A stretch of 64,000 bases of DNA from Apophysomyces variabilis. Its lineage: Eukaryota > Mucoromycota > Mucoromycetes > Mucorales > Mucoraceae. The notes below the pieces were generated by a model, which saw only the letters and a program-made list of their open reading frames with translations, was not told the origin of the DNA and searched no databases. A program made the position numbers and the translations under genes. This document shows, piece by piece, positions 1 through 14,979 of this stretch. The DNA lies in the NCBI GenBank assembly GCA_002749535.1, contig MZZL01000384.1, positions 7,410 through 71,409 on the forward strand. Direction: 5' to 3'. The number at the start of each line of letters is the position of its first letter. The first letter of the stretch is position 1.

Positions 1-480
1 AAAAAGTCAAGATTAGTTACATTTAGGTCAATCAATCAAAATACCTTAGTTAAAAGTAAGAAGCAAGCTTTCCTATAACATTGCAATTATATCGGCTATC
101 AAAAGAAAAAAAAGAATGAGGTGCTGTCAAATGAAGATAAAAGCTTACCAGTAAAGAACACGCTTTCAGGTCAAGGATGTATGTCGTTAAGATGATATAT
201 CATCAACATTGTGAAAGTGAGTTTGCCGATGAAGAAGTACTGAAAACGCCATAGAGTGAAAAAGAGCAGAGGAAAAAGTTTGTGAAAAAAAACCGATAAT
301 AAAAAGAAAATGCGAATAACCCCATAAAAAAGAAAAAAAACCATGTTAAAAGCGCGTGATATAAATATTGACGCAGTTCCTGGGAATCACACATACACTG
401 TCATACTGCTTATATTTTTACATTTGCTAGTTTTTCTCTTTTGGGAAAGGAGAGACTGAACAATACTGAAGATTGCTCCC
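1..480. other. Non-coding stretch, left edge
   Basis: A/T-rich sequence with purine runs. The only open frame, 203-394 on the minus strand, is Phe/Ser-rich low-complexity sequence and is not believable as a gene. The missing C-terminal half of the Fanzor-like nuclease is not found here. Confidence 0.6.
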
Positions 481-485
481 CCCAT

Positions 486-537
486 GGGAAAGTGGGTAAA
501 ACATCATGTATTACCCAGGGGTAAAATGTGGGTAAAA
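486..537. repeat. GGGTAAAA-type short repeats and hairpin at the broken end of the nuclease relic
   Basis: Just beyond the last codons of the Fanzor-like relic there are three related GGGTAAAA units in one orientation and an inverted TTACCC between the first two (GGGTAAAACATCATGTATTACCC). The stretch lies exactly where the coding similarity ends, so it may be the edge of another insertion or a deletion junction. No identity can be given. Confidence 0.45.
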
Positions 538-540
538 CGC

Positions 541-3500
541 CTACTCTACCGCAGTGGCCTTGTCAAGACACGATCTCTGAGATATCGCATTATCCCAGAT
601 TCTGCGACGGACAGATCGGCTGGAGTAAAACTTCCATAACCGAAGATCATTCTCGTTTGTCTTGAGTTGTCGCAGGTACTCCCGATATCTGTCATAAGTG
701 CTTCGTGGTGATCCTTCACTTAAAGCAGCCTCGATGTCGTCAATGTTGTTGGCAGCCTTGCGAGCTTCTAGCCAGTCGCGGTTTGGAATAGTTCTGCCAT
801 ACAGATAGCCTCGCTTGATAGTGAGCTAGGAACCGTATAGTCCAGGCTCCCTCGGTCAGAACACACTAGCAGCAGCACATAATTCTCCAAAGTCCAGACC
901 AACTACACCATCGTAATGCTGGAGATAATCGTACTGATCCCCAGATGAGCCAGCTTGCCATGTGTCCTTCAACGTCTCTCTTGTTGTTCGTCTGATCTCC
1001 GTCAAATACTTGCATGTAGTATTTCCACGACGTGACCTGAGCCAATCATTATATACAGTATAGGCGAACACTGTCAGTGTGAAAGACACGACGTCGAGAG
1101 AAACGAAGTTTGTTTTCATTGCCCGGTATTCGCTGGTTCAACCATCGCATGTAACCCCGGTCTCGGACGTCAACGCCTCCATCTCTTGTAATGGTAGCTT
1201 GCCAACGGATGTCGAAGAGTGCGCTGAATGGATCTCTGCTCTCGATGCCTTGGAGTCTTACACATGCATTTTGTAGATTGTCTCTCTCTGTAATTAAAAT
1301 ATAAGTGAATTTGCTCAACTACATACAATTAATAACTTCTACTTACCTCTTGTCAATTCAGCAATGCGTCGATCATTGGGACCAGCTGTTAATTCTTGCT
1401 TCAATTGCTGAATGATAGAACGAGAGAAATGCTCAATGCGAGTGAGCAAAGTTGTCATAAAGGAAAGATTGGAAGCGATAGCGATACGATGATGTGCTTG
1501 GAGAGGACATAAAACGAAAGATTGGGAATTACCTTCTCGTCTTTCCAGGAAATAGACCATAAATGGGATCAATCTTGCAGCCTTTGCCCTGGAAAGTTTG
1601 CCTCCATAAGTTCGGTGGAGCACATCATCCTCGTCATCTTCATCACCGTTCTCTTCATCATTGTTACCACCGTTTGTTCGTTGTGTCCCATTCTCACCAA
1701 GACATTCGGACAGATTGACCTCGGAAACTCGAATGCCTTTTACTTGAAGATTGCGCTCAGCGGTGATGAAATCTTCAATCTGGGTATGAACGTCGTTTGC
1801 TAAACCAGCAAGGATGTCGCCAGTTACTTGACGTTCTTCCTCTTGATTTTGCTCATATTCTTCAAAATCTTCTTGATCAGCACCAGCTTCGCTAATATCA
1901 ACTGACATGCCCCAGATTCGTTGAAATAAAGCAGTGATAAGCTTGTTCCTGTTTCTTGGCCATCCAGGGGGCACCGTTGCATGATTCTCAACTTCAAGTC
2001 GGCACGTGTCTCCATCAAATGCTTCAATGGAGTTCTTGCATCGATTCACCATGTTGGTTACAAACTTGTTGACTTGTTCACGGATATTAGCTTCAGCGAT
2101 GTATTGGAACCTCGGCTGTCATTCCTGTGCAGCTACATGTTGAATTCCGTCATGAACAGAATGTATAATGTCTTGAGTGAATTCATAATATCTTCCTTGA
2201 TCTGGAGCAGGCCAACCAACTGGTACTTGAGCCACTTGTTTCAGTCGCGATCGAGGATAATCGCAGTAACGATCCTTGAAGTTGTAAACGATGTTCTTGC
2301 GAAAATCAACACTGGCGCCATTGGCGATCTCAGTCACCATCTCTCCCTTGTACATCGGAGTTGGTGCTGTGCACATCACGGCCGAACAATCTTGATACCA
2401 TAACTTCCGTGCCTTCAAGAGAACGTTTCACTCCAGCGGTGTCGTAAGCATTCTTGACAGATAAAAGAAGGCTGTATCTGCCGTGAAGGCCTTGAAGAGG
2501 TTCGTTCCGTCGTCATTATACCCACGGAGCTGGCCGTCAGAGTGCAAAATATCTGATTGTGGTATATATTGAGCTTCGCTAGCTGCCTGGCGCGTGGCAA
2601 GACTTGGTTCACTTCTTCTCATCGTCTGATAGTTTGTTGCGCAATAAAAGATGTGTCGCCATAGGTTCTGAGCCGTGCGCTTACCATTCCGGAAGAGGAG
2701 TTCATAAAAGCTCAGCATTGCATCGTTGTCCAAGTTGTATGCTTCGCGTATGGCAATGTTGGCAATATGATAACCAACGTAACGGACATAAGACATATCA
2801 TCGATGATCTTGTCCATAACCTTTTGAATGAGTGAAGCTTCGTCTATGCCTTCCCGATCTGGCCTATTTCTTCTTCGTGCTCGATGAACAGCAGCTGCGA
2901 GTACAAACGAATAAAGACCAGCATCCGCAGTAGCAACATATCTGGAACTTTGATAAAGCGTAATATGATGACCGGTGTCCTCCTCGGTGTAAGTGATCTT
3001 TTCCAGGAAGGAGTCCCTGATTTCACCACTTGCGGCGTCCCTGATAAATTGTGCCTGCTGTCTCGACGGTCCCACGCGACCCTTTTTGGCGGGTCTGGTC
3101 TGCTTCTTACTACTTTTTGGAGCATGCGGTCCGGTGTCTTCCTCTTCAATCACACCTTCGTTAAGTTCGGGTGTCGGTTCGAGCAACCTGTATCGGCTTC
3201 CATAATCGGGACGCTGGTTGTGTCGCGCCGGAGTTGTCCCTGCCACAACCGAACAAGCGAGACTTTCAATAATGTTGGTATCGGCGTTTCGTAAACGGAT
3301 ATCGCCGTAATGAATAGGTTGCTCATCAGAATAAACTCCAGAAACTCGTGGCCTGCAAAACTGGTGGAGTGCAACGCTGAACCCATGCATTTCAGAATCT
3401 GGTACAAAGACACCGATGTTGTTCATCAAGGTCTGCAGCAAATTGTCCGCTTCATCGGCTTGTGGGACTTGTTCTAGTGCTGTCTAGACCGTTTTGAATG

Positions 3501-4516
3501 ATTTGCCTCGTAGATTTTTTGCATAATCATTTCCACATGTGGCTACCAAGACGACAAAACGGATTTGAGCCTACAGTGCAATATATTAATAACTGTGATC
3601 TTAAGTAGCAGCATATGAATACTTACATTGATAGCTTGTCCGTCTGTGATTGCAGTTTGCAGCCCCATGAAAGCTGTTAAAAGATCCCGCTTGGTTGATA
3701 CTGTCCCATTGTATCATTGGGGCCCGTGTCGCCAGTTCATCTTGGTTATGCGCTAGAAAGCATAGATAACATGAATTAGCGTATGCGTATTGGAGAAAGA
3801 GGGTAGGCTTATTAACTTACTGGAACATCCAGAGCACCTTGATAAGCGAATAGGTCGCCATATCGAGACATAATGGCTGACTGGACGCGCTCTCCGAGTG
3901 AGTCGCATAAATAGACGACTTCCGGGTCAGCCTCGAATGGAGCCTCGTGAATGAATATTCTCACTGGCTCGTTAGTGAAATTGCAATCATAAGGACGGGT
4001 GTGTTGTCTTGTGTTCAGCTCGTGAATGATTGCGCCTTTGATCGCTGGAGTAAAGCTGACCCACTGCTTGGCGTATTTTCTACGGAGATGCTCCCTCGCC
4101 GCAAAGTATAGTCTGCGGGGGTCTCCGGTCTGTCTTCGAGCCTTCCTCCAAGCCAAGTTCTTCTTGGCTTGTCTTGCGGCGTGGGTGGCTCTCTTGGCGG
4201 ATAGTCGGTCGCCATCGAAGATCAGACAGATTTTTGGGACATCACTGTTGTCGGCGAATGCATTAAGTTCGTTCATCGTACGGTACACGAAACGCCTGGC
4301 GACCTCAGCATGTTGATCTTGCTGCTGTTCTCGTCGTTGTCGATCACCAGTGGCGGTCAGAAAGTCCACTGCGAAGTCTTGAAGGAGCCAGAAAAAGTCA
4401 CAGCAGAAATCGACGTGAATGATCCCGACATGTTGTTGCCGCAGATGGTCGGGTATGTTTGTCGTGGTTGTCGCTCCTGCTTAGCGCAGATACGCATGGA
4501 ATCCTTTTAGACCCAT
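541..4516 (-). pseudogene. Decayed composite gene: FEN1/XPG-like nuclease joined to a Fanzor/TnpB-like RuvC nuclease
   Basis: Seen: the minus strand starts at 4516 with MGLKGFHAYLR, an XPG N-terminal signature. Exons 4516-3821, 3752-3627, 3570-1347 and 1287-541 are joined by GTAAGT donors and keep phase at each junction. The N-terminal part has IFDGDRLSAKRATHAAR (XPG N), EAPFEADPEVVYL and SRYGDLFAY (XPG-I acidic residues) and GNDYAKNLRG (helix-turn-helix region). The same large exon runs on without a frame change into Fanzor-like sequence: AARLIPFMVYFLERRE, then in exon 4 FSALFDIRW, FHTDSV (TDG-like), DGVVGLDFGE (RuvC-I Asp) and LRLWKFYSSRSVRRRIWD. Stops break it at 4481-4483, 3714-3716, 3484-3486, 2428-2430, 2119-2121, 856-858 and 826-828, and there is a frameshift near 1060-1080. 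RuvC-II, the zinc ribbon and RuvC-III are absent. From family knowledge, FEN1 proteins cut flaps and Fanzors are RNA-guided nucleases carried by transposons. The fusion is inferred from continuous phase. Confidence 0.75.
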
Positions 4517-6178
4517 GGTGCTACAAAGAATTGAACTGTAATATTTATAATGTAAAAATTAGTTGTGGGATACTCACAACTTTGCTTTGTTCTGAATGAG
4601 ATGTTTCCGCGCTTTTTCTAGCCAGTCTATCAGTATCCATACGAAAAATACAAGTGTTTGACTATGGTACTTACTGTTGTAAAAGATAAAGAAAAAGAAA
4701 AAGAAAAATGATAAATCTTGTGAATGCTTGTACTATGAACAAAACAACTGTTAGTGACGAGTTAATCCATGCGATCAGGATAAACTTACAGTGAAAAAAT
4801 GTAGAGTGAAATAGATAAGTAAATTTTGTTTAGAGTGAATACTTCGATAAAAGTAAACATGAAGTGAAAAAGAAGTATATACGTTTGTTTGACACGGCTG
4901 CTCCCTTTTATTCTTTGTCGTTAGCATTAATCAGAAAAAAAGGAGACGCTAGTCACATGTTGTCAGCCATATGCTGCTTTCTTTGTTTCCACTTCAGAAG
5001 GTGTGTAAAAAAGCTTTTATTATATTAATGTCATATCCAACATTCTATAACAAAACTTGGGTCGCAGAGGTTGTTAGCTTTAACTCCTTTTCCAGGTCAT
5101 CTATATAAAATATATCTTGTAGGCTTTTGGAGTAGAAAGAAAGCGTGGTTAGATTCGATCAAACATGAGAAAAACAGGATTCCAATAAGGTAATTACCTC
5201 GGGCACTACTCGCCAACATAATTCAGCGCAGTTATGATAAAATAAAACGTTGTTGACGTGTTATTCAGTGAGAATAGTAGGAGAGAAGTGCAAGAATAAA
5301 ACGCAAGTAGCGTCACAACAACTGGTCGCAGAGGGAGTGCCCCTGAAGGTACCTTCGTTATCATTTCTACCTGTACTTTCCATGTGTACCATTGTCATTT
5401 CTTTGATGCAATGTTATTAATTCAATAAGACTATTTATTTGTTTTTCCATCATGATCCTTAGCATTTGCATTTTGTATAACCAAATGAGCTTTCGGGCGC
5501 TCCATCAGTTGCTGAGATGCTACATATAGTTTGTTCCTCCGCTCTTTTCTTGATATTGTTACTGGCCAATATGATAAACGGCGTCTAGTTTATGGTAACA
5601 GCGCTCAAATAATTTGAGGGAGGAGTGTCAGAGGGGAGCTCCCGAGGTAAATCCCTTCCAACAAAGACATTAAAATAAGGTTTAAGGTGCCAACCTGTCA
5701 GATTTATGAAGATCCTGTCTAATCCGAGTAGAAAAAGGCTGGAGCCTAAATAAAAATAAAGTTCTAAAAGGAGTCTCTTCTTTGTTTGCTATGTATATAA
5801 TGATCATTATCAACAACATCTACCGCGACTGATTGTTCTTTGTTAAGAAGGAAAAGTTGACTTTAATAACTGACGGATGTCTAGTTATGGAGATATCCGG
5901 TCAAAACCTATAGATTTCTAGTCATACAATTTCCCGTCATGATATCTTTGCAACAATATTGTAAAAGAAAAGAGAACACAAAGAAGGTCAGATAGAGAAT
6001 ATAATTTCTGCCTACAACTGATTCAGACAATCTATTATTAGTGTAATTTATATGCAGTGAGAAAAAACAAGAGTGTAGGGTCATAACTGAGAATGGAAAG
6101 AGACAAGCAATAGATGCGAGACACTATAGAAAATACGGGTTCCTTCTAGTCTCTATCAGTGCCTATTGAGCTATTTCT
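4517..6178. other. Intergenic stretch upstream of the nuclease relic
   Basis: No convincing coding sequence. On the minus strand a short frame beginning at about 4640 (MDTDRLARKSAETSHSEQSK) ends at a GTGAGT donor just before the relic, but it does not join the relic's start in phase. It is therefore at most part of a 5' untranslated exon. The remainder is A/T-rich. Confidence 0.5.
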
Positions 6179-6229
6179 GGTTCCTGATATACTATTTTCT
6201 ATAAAGTAAAAAATAGTCCATTGAGAACC
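6179..6229. repeat. Hairpin repeat unit 1 (GGTTCC...GGAACC type)
   Basis: An imperfect 51-bp inverted repeat: GGTTCCTGATATACTATTTT pairs with the downstream arm AAAATAGTCCATTGAGAACC. The loop holds TATAAAG. It is almost the same as the unit at 6263-6313, which makes it a small non-autonomous repeat or a regulatory hairpin. Confidence 0.7.
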
Positions 6230-6262
6230 AATGTTACTTTCTGCAGCAGACTCTTAAACTTT

Positions 6263-6313
6263 GGTTCCTATTGTACTATTTTTCATTAAGTAAAAAATAG
6301 TACATCAGGAACC
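6263..6313. repeat. Hairpin repeat unit 2
   Basis: The second 51-bp unit, GGTTCCTATTGTACTATTTT ... AAAATAGTACATCAGGAACC, lies 33 bp after the first in the same orientation. Differences between the two units mostly fall in the left arm of one and the right arm of the other. Confidence 0.7.
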
Positions 6314-6503
6314 ACTTCTCATAGTGAAACTCAATGTAGGACTATGTTTATTTGAATAAAAACATTACTCTTTTACACTAAAATGTCCGTTGGTCTAGAT
6401 TGACAGGAGTGTAATCGAGGACTGTGCTCTGTAATAAGTGATTTGTAATTGCTTTCTAAAATGGAGAATTTTTTCCATAGCAAATCATAGAAGGTTGGCA
6501 TTA

Positions 6504-6691
6504 CAGTGCTTCCCCGCTAATGTCAATGACTTGGTTAGAGCCTATCGATTGAAAGCAGGCGGGGAGTCACAATAACGGGGAGATGCAATGGCTTGAATTA
6601 GCATAGAAACCTCTTTTTCGGGAATCTCAAAATGATTGAAAATAGGCGAGGATTGACATTAACGAAGATGGACATTAGCGGGGAGGCACTG
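6504..6691. mobile_element. 188-bp MITE with TA target duplication (Tc1/mariner-pogo type)
   Basis: Terminal inverted repeats start CAGTGCTTCCCCGCTAATGT on the left and, read on the other strand, CAGTGCCTCCCCGCTAATGT on the right. Each side is flanked by TA (6502-6503 and 6692-6693), the target duplication of the Tc1/mariner/pogo superfamily. An internal GACATTAACGAAGATGGACATTAGC-like duplication suggests that sub-terminal repeats are also present. There is no coding capacity, so transposition would need a transposase supplied elsewhere. Confidence 0.75.
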
Positions 6692-6934
6692 TATTCATTA
6701 TACGGAGGGAGTCAGTTAGCATGGCTTGATCCTGTGTTATGCAAGTCTATAGTTAAAGCCCATCTTCCCCTATTTAGACATAAGCAGGGTAGAGACTATC
6801 CATAGCAGCTGTGGATACGGCAAAGAACACACTCATCTACAACGAAAGTAGTGAGGAGTTAAAAATCGATTATTCTATATAAATATATAAAAATAGGATA
6901 AAATAACCATAGAAATCTCCAAAATATCAATGTC

Positions 6935-7215
6935 ATGAGTCGCGCAATCCACATCAATTCCGTTGCAAATTTCTATTGCACTGAAGCTAACAGTGGCTGT
7001 GCTCTTACTTCCCAAAATAGTCGTGCTGGTCGTGCCGTAAGTTATTATACTTGGCATGTATGTTAACAAAGAAACAGATACTAAACCTGATTTTTACATA
7101 GAGACGCCGTCCCCCTCAATGGGTGTGGCGCCATAAGCGCCAACAGCAACAGCAACAACAGGAGCAAGGGCAGCCAATGTCTGTGGACGAGGCTACTCTA
7201 GAAGAGCTACGTTGA
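6935..7215 (+). CDS. 72-codon two-exon remnant with Gln-rich basic tail, unrecognised
   Basis: Exon 1 (6935-7036, 34 codons) starts MSRAIHINSVANFYC and ends at a GTAAGT donor. Exon 2 (7102-7215, 38 codons) follows a TTTTACATAG acceptor in the same phase and reads RRRPPQWVWRHKR, a run of Gln, then MSVDEATLEELR and a stop. Both boundaries are good splice sites. The family is not recognised. It lies between a MITE and copy 1 of the 1.1-kb repeat, so it may be the last exons of a decayed transposon gene and not a free-standing gene. Confidence 0.3.
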
Positions 7216-7276
7216 ACAGCTGGGCGAATAAACTTTTTTACTTTTTTACTTTGTTTCTTTTTTCTTGTTTTTGTTT

Positions 7277-8402
7277 TATGTTCTCTTGATCTTTATAGCA
7301 TACCTATTGTCTGCTAAAATCTTCTGCAGCCTTCTTATCTCATATGGTTTGAAAGTTCGTCTGCATCACACCCGGTAAAAGCTATATTGGTATGTCTTCG
7401 AATAGAGTACGTAAAAGTTGCATCATCTTCGGGTGCATCCGAACAAAGTTTACATAGTTTATATCATTTCCATTTCATTGTACGATGGATTTGCACGGAA
7501 TGTTACATAAATATTACACGAGTGGATATAGTTTATAACTCGGTGTACTGTTCCCATCAATAATCCTCAATGTCTATCTTTAATTCATGCTCACAGAAAA
7601 TGGCGGGAAAAGAACGAAAACGACATATGAAGAAAAATAAACAAGTGGGCGACATGCTTTTTATTGGCGTTTTTTCTGCTATATAAACGGAGTAATGGTT
7701 GAAACGCCCACCCAGATCATATTCACTGCAGTAAAAGTGTAAGAATACGTAAAGTACCCTTTATTGATCTTTTTGCAAGTAGGACATCTTGACAACTCGC
7801 AATGCATCCCAAGTTCTGATATTAAGAAGTCGATTTGCTTATGGGATAGATTGTGAAGGTATTAGGTATGTCATTATTCTAGCTTACAGACTCTGGATGC
7901 GTCTTATAGAGGTTTGTGGATTACTTTCTTTTTCGAGCTAAGTGAATGACATCGAGTTTCAACCTAGCACTATCTAGTTTCTTGGGTTTATTCAGTGGTT
8001 CAAATGAGCGCAAAAATAATAATTGTGTCCGCCCAGGCTAGATCAATGTGATAAAAATTGAGGGGGGATGGAAAAATATCTGGGAAGGGCGTGAGTATCA
8101 AAAAATCCTTTTTGCAAGGAAGAAACGGGCGGCAGCAGGCTGGACAAGGACCCTGATGCGAAGGATAGGTTTTGAGGAGATATCGATATGTATTAGGCAT
8201 GTGGATTGAATGGACGGGTTGTATTAGAGGAAATAGATTCAACAGACTTGGCATTTATGGAAACTTGAGCCAATCATCTCAAGAAGTGAAGTGTTGTGTT
8301 GTTTGAACCTACTAATTTCAGCCTTGGCAGCAGCGAGTTCTGCTTTTTGACTGTTTAACAGTGGGCATAGGGAGAGCTCAAGGATGTGGATGTACTTTAA
8401 AA
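7277..8402 (+). repeat. Dispersed repeat, copy 1 (segments A-B-C)
   Basis: This region is matched by 23268-24415. Segment A (about 7278-8060) and segment C (about 8291-8400) match copy 2 on the opposite strand. Segment B (8068-8252), beginning ATGGAAAAATAT and ending ACAGACTTGGC, matches copy 2 on the same strand. A G-run (8062-8067) sits at the A/B boundary. The small minus-strand open frame at 8000-8254 is not conserved as an intact frame in copy 2 and is not called. Confidence 0.8.
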
Positions 8403-8455
8403 TGAGGTAAAGCGGTAGCTAAGCAGAAAAAGGACGGCATTGAATTTTTTTTTTT

Positions 8456-8475
8456 GGGGGGGGGGAGATACTGTA
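8456..8475. repeat. Probable element end GGGAGATACTG-TA
   Basis: A run of G followed by GGAGATACTG and TA. Copy 2 of the repeat is preceded by the reverse complement, TA-CAGTATCTCC, at 23211-23223. A CAGT end with adjacent TA fits the terminus of a pogo/Tc1-type element. The opposite terminus was not found for either copy. Confidence 0.4.
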
Positions 8476-9648
8476 CTAAAAGGCAAATGGGATGGTCTTT
8501 GTTTCTTTGTGAAAATACTTCCCAGTTAAAGAGAGTAAAGACGATGGCAAACGAAAGGGTGACTTATATGCAAATCATGATTAATAAAGAATGCTTTATT
8601 TCCACGCCTTAAACAATAATCGATAACTGATATCCTGATGATCCCTGTCTTCGATAGATCACGGAATAATTGCCTTGATCAATTCTTGTCAGTTTTATAT
8701 GGATATGTTGATAAGATGTCAAAGTATGAAAGCCTAGGAAGTAAACGTCGACTTTTTCAGTCTCGCTTATGTTCGCGTTCCTTACTTCCATCTTCATGTA
8801 TCAATTCTAACTTAAAGAACGGTAATTTTACTTGCATCAACAGATAATGTTATATTCGGTCTTCCCATCTTGTATGAAATGGGTAATTCCATAAGGGATA
8901 TGTTGTTGGTTGCATGAAGTCTTGCTGCTAAGACAGTCCTCCATAATCAGGTCCGTCAATCGCTGACATGACCCTTGCAATGTTGCGCAGAAATATCAGG
9001 AGTACTGTTGACAGCTGCTGGTATCTGAAACAAAACGTCGTGCGCGCGCTTAGAGGAAATTGCACCAAGGACACTCAAATAACGAGTGTAGAAAAGTACA
9101 AGAGCCCATTGCAACGACAAATGCCTCCTCGCTACACTGTCTGCGCCATAAAGCAAGGATAAAGCGATCAGACTACACGGCATTTTCTTATATTCAAAGA
9201 CAGTTGCATCCAGTCAATTCTGTACTACAGGTTGCTAGCAATCAAAGCCGTATGTGCCCAGAAATCCTTGTTCCCGATTAACCAGTTCGGATACTATGTT
9301 TAAAGAAAATTTGTTGCACAGAGAACTCCAATACGGGATCCATAACTGAAGGCCGTGCCGTTGCGCAAGTAAGCGATACGGACTAGTGGGTTTTAGCTTT
9401 TTGGAAGAGGTATTGCCTCTTTGATGATTGGATATGGATGGATCGATTCTCAAGAGAAAGACACGCTTGCTTGTTTTTACACAATTTAACCTAACAATCC
9501 TTGTATCTTCCGATCGATAGTGTTTGTTTCAATAATATTTTTGTTGTTTATTCGTCTGCGAGGGTGACACAATGGCTTATAGCGATCTTTTTCGTGCCAG
9601 ATAAATGCAAGAAATGAGATATGAGTGTTTTTTTTAATACAGCTGTAA
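8476..9648. other. Intergenic stretch, no gene seen
   Basis: Only short overlapping frames on both strands without splice-supported continuation or recognisable motifs. The last part is the 3' flank of the RNA polymerase III gene. Confidence 0.5.

Positions 9649-14979
<5,331 letters not shown>

Noticed and set aside
203..394. Minus-strand 63-codon frame rich in Phe and Ser
   Set aside because: Low-complexity translation of poly-A/G sequence, with no splice partner or motif.
4550..4645. Upstream minus-strand exon (MDTDRLARKSAET...) as true N-terminus of the composite nuclease
   Set aside because: It ends at a good GTGAGT donor, but neither nearby acceptor joins it in phase to the MGLKGFHAYLR start, which itself matches the XPG-family N-terminus.
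8000..8254. Minus-strand 84-codon frame in repeat copy 1
   Set aside because: It spans the A/B junction that is rearranged in copy 2, so it cannot be a conserved coding unit.
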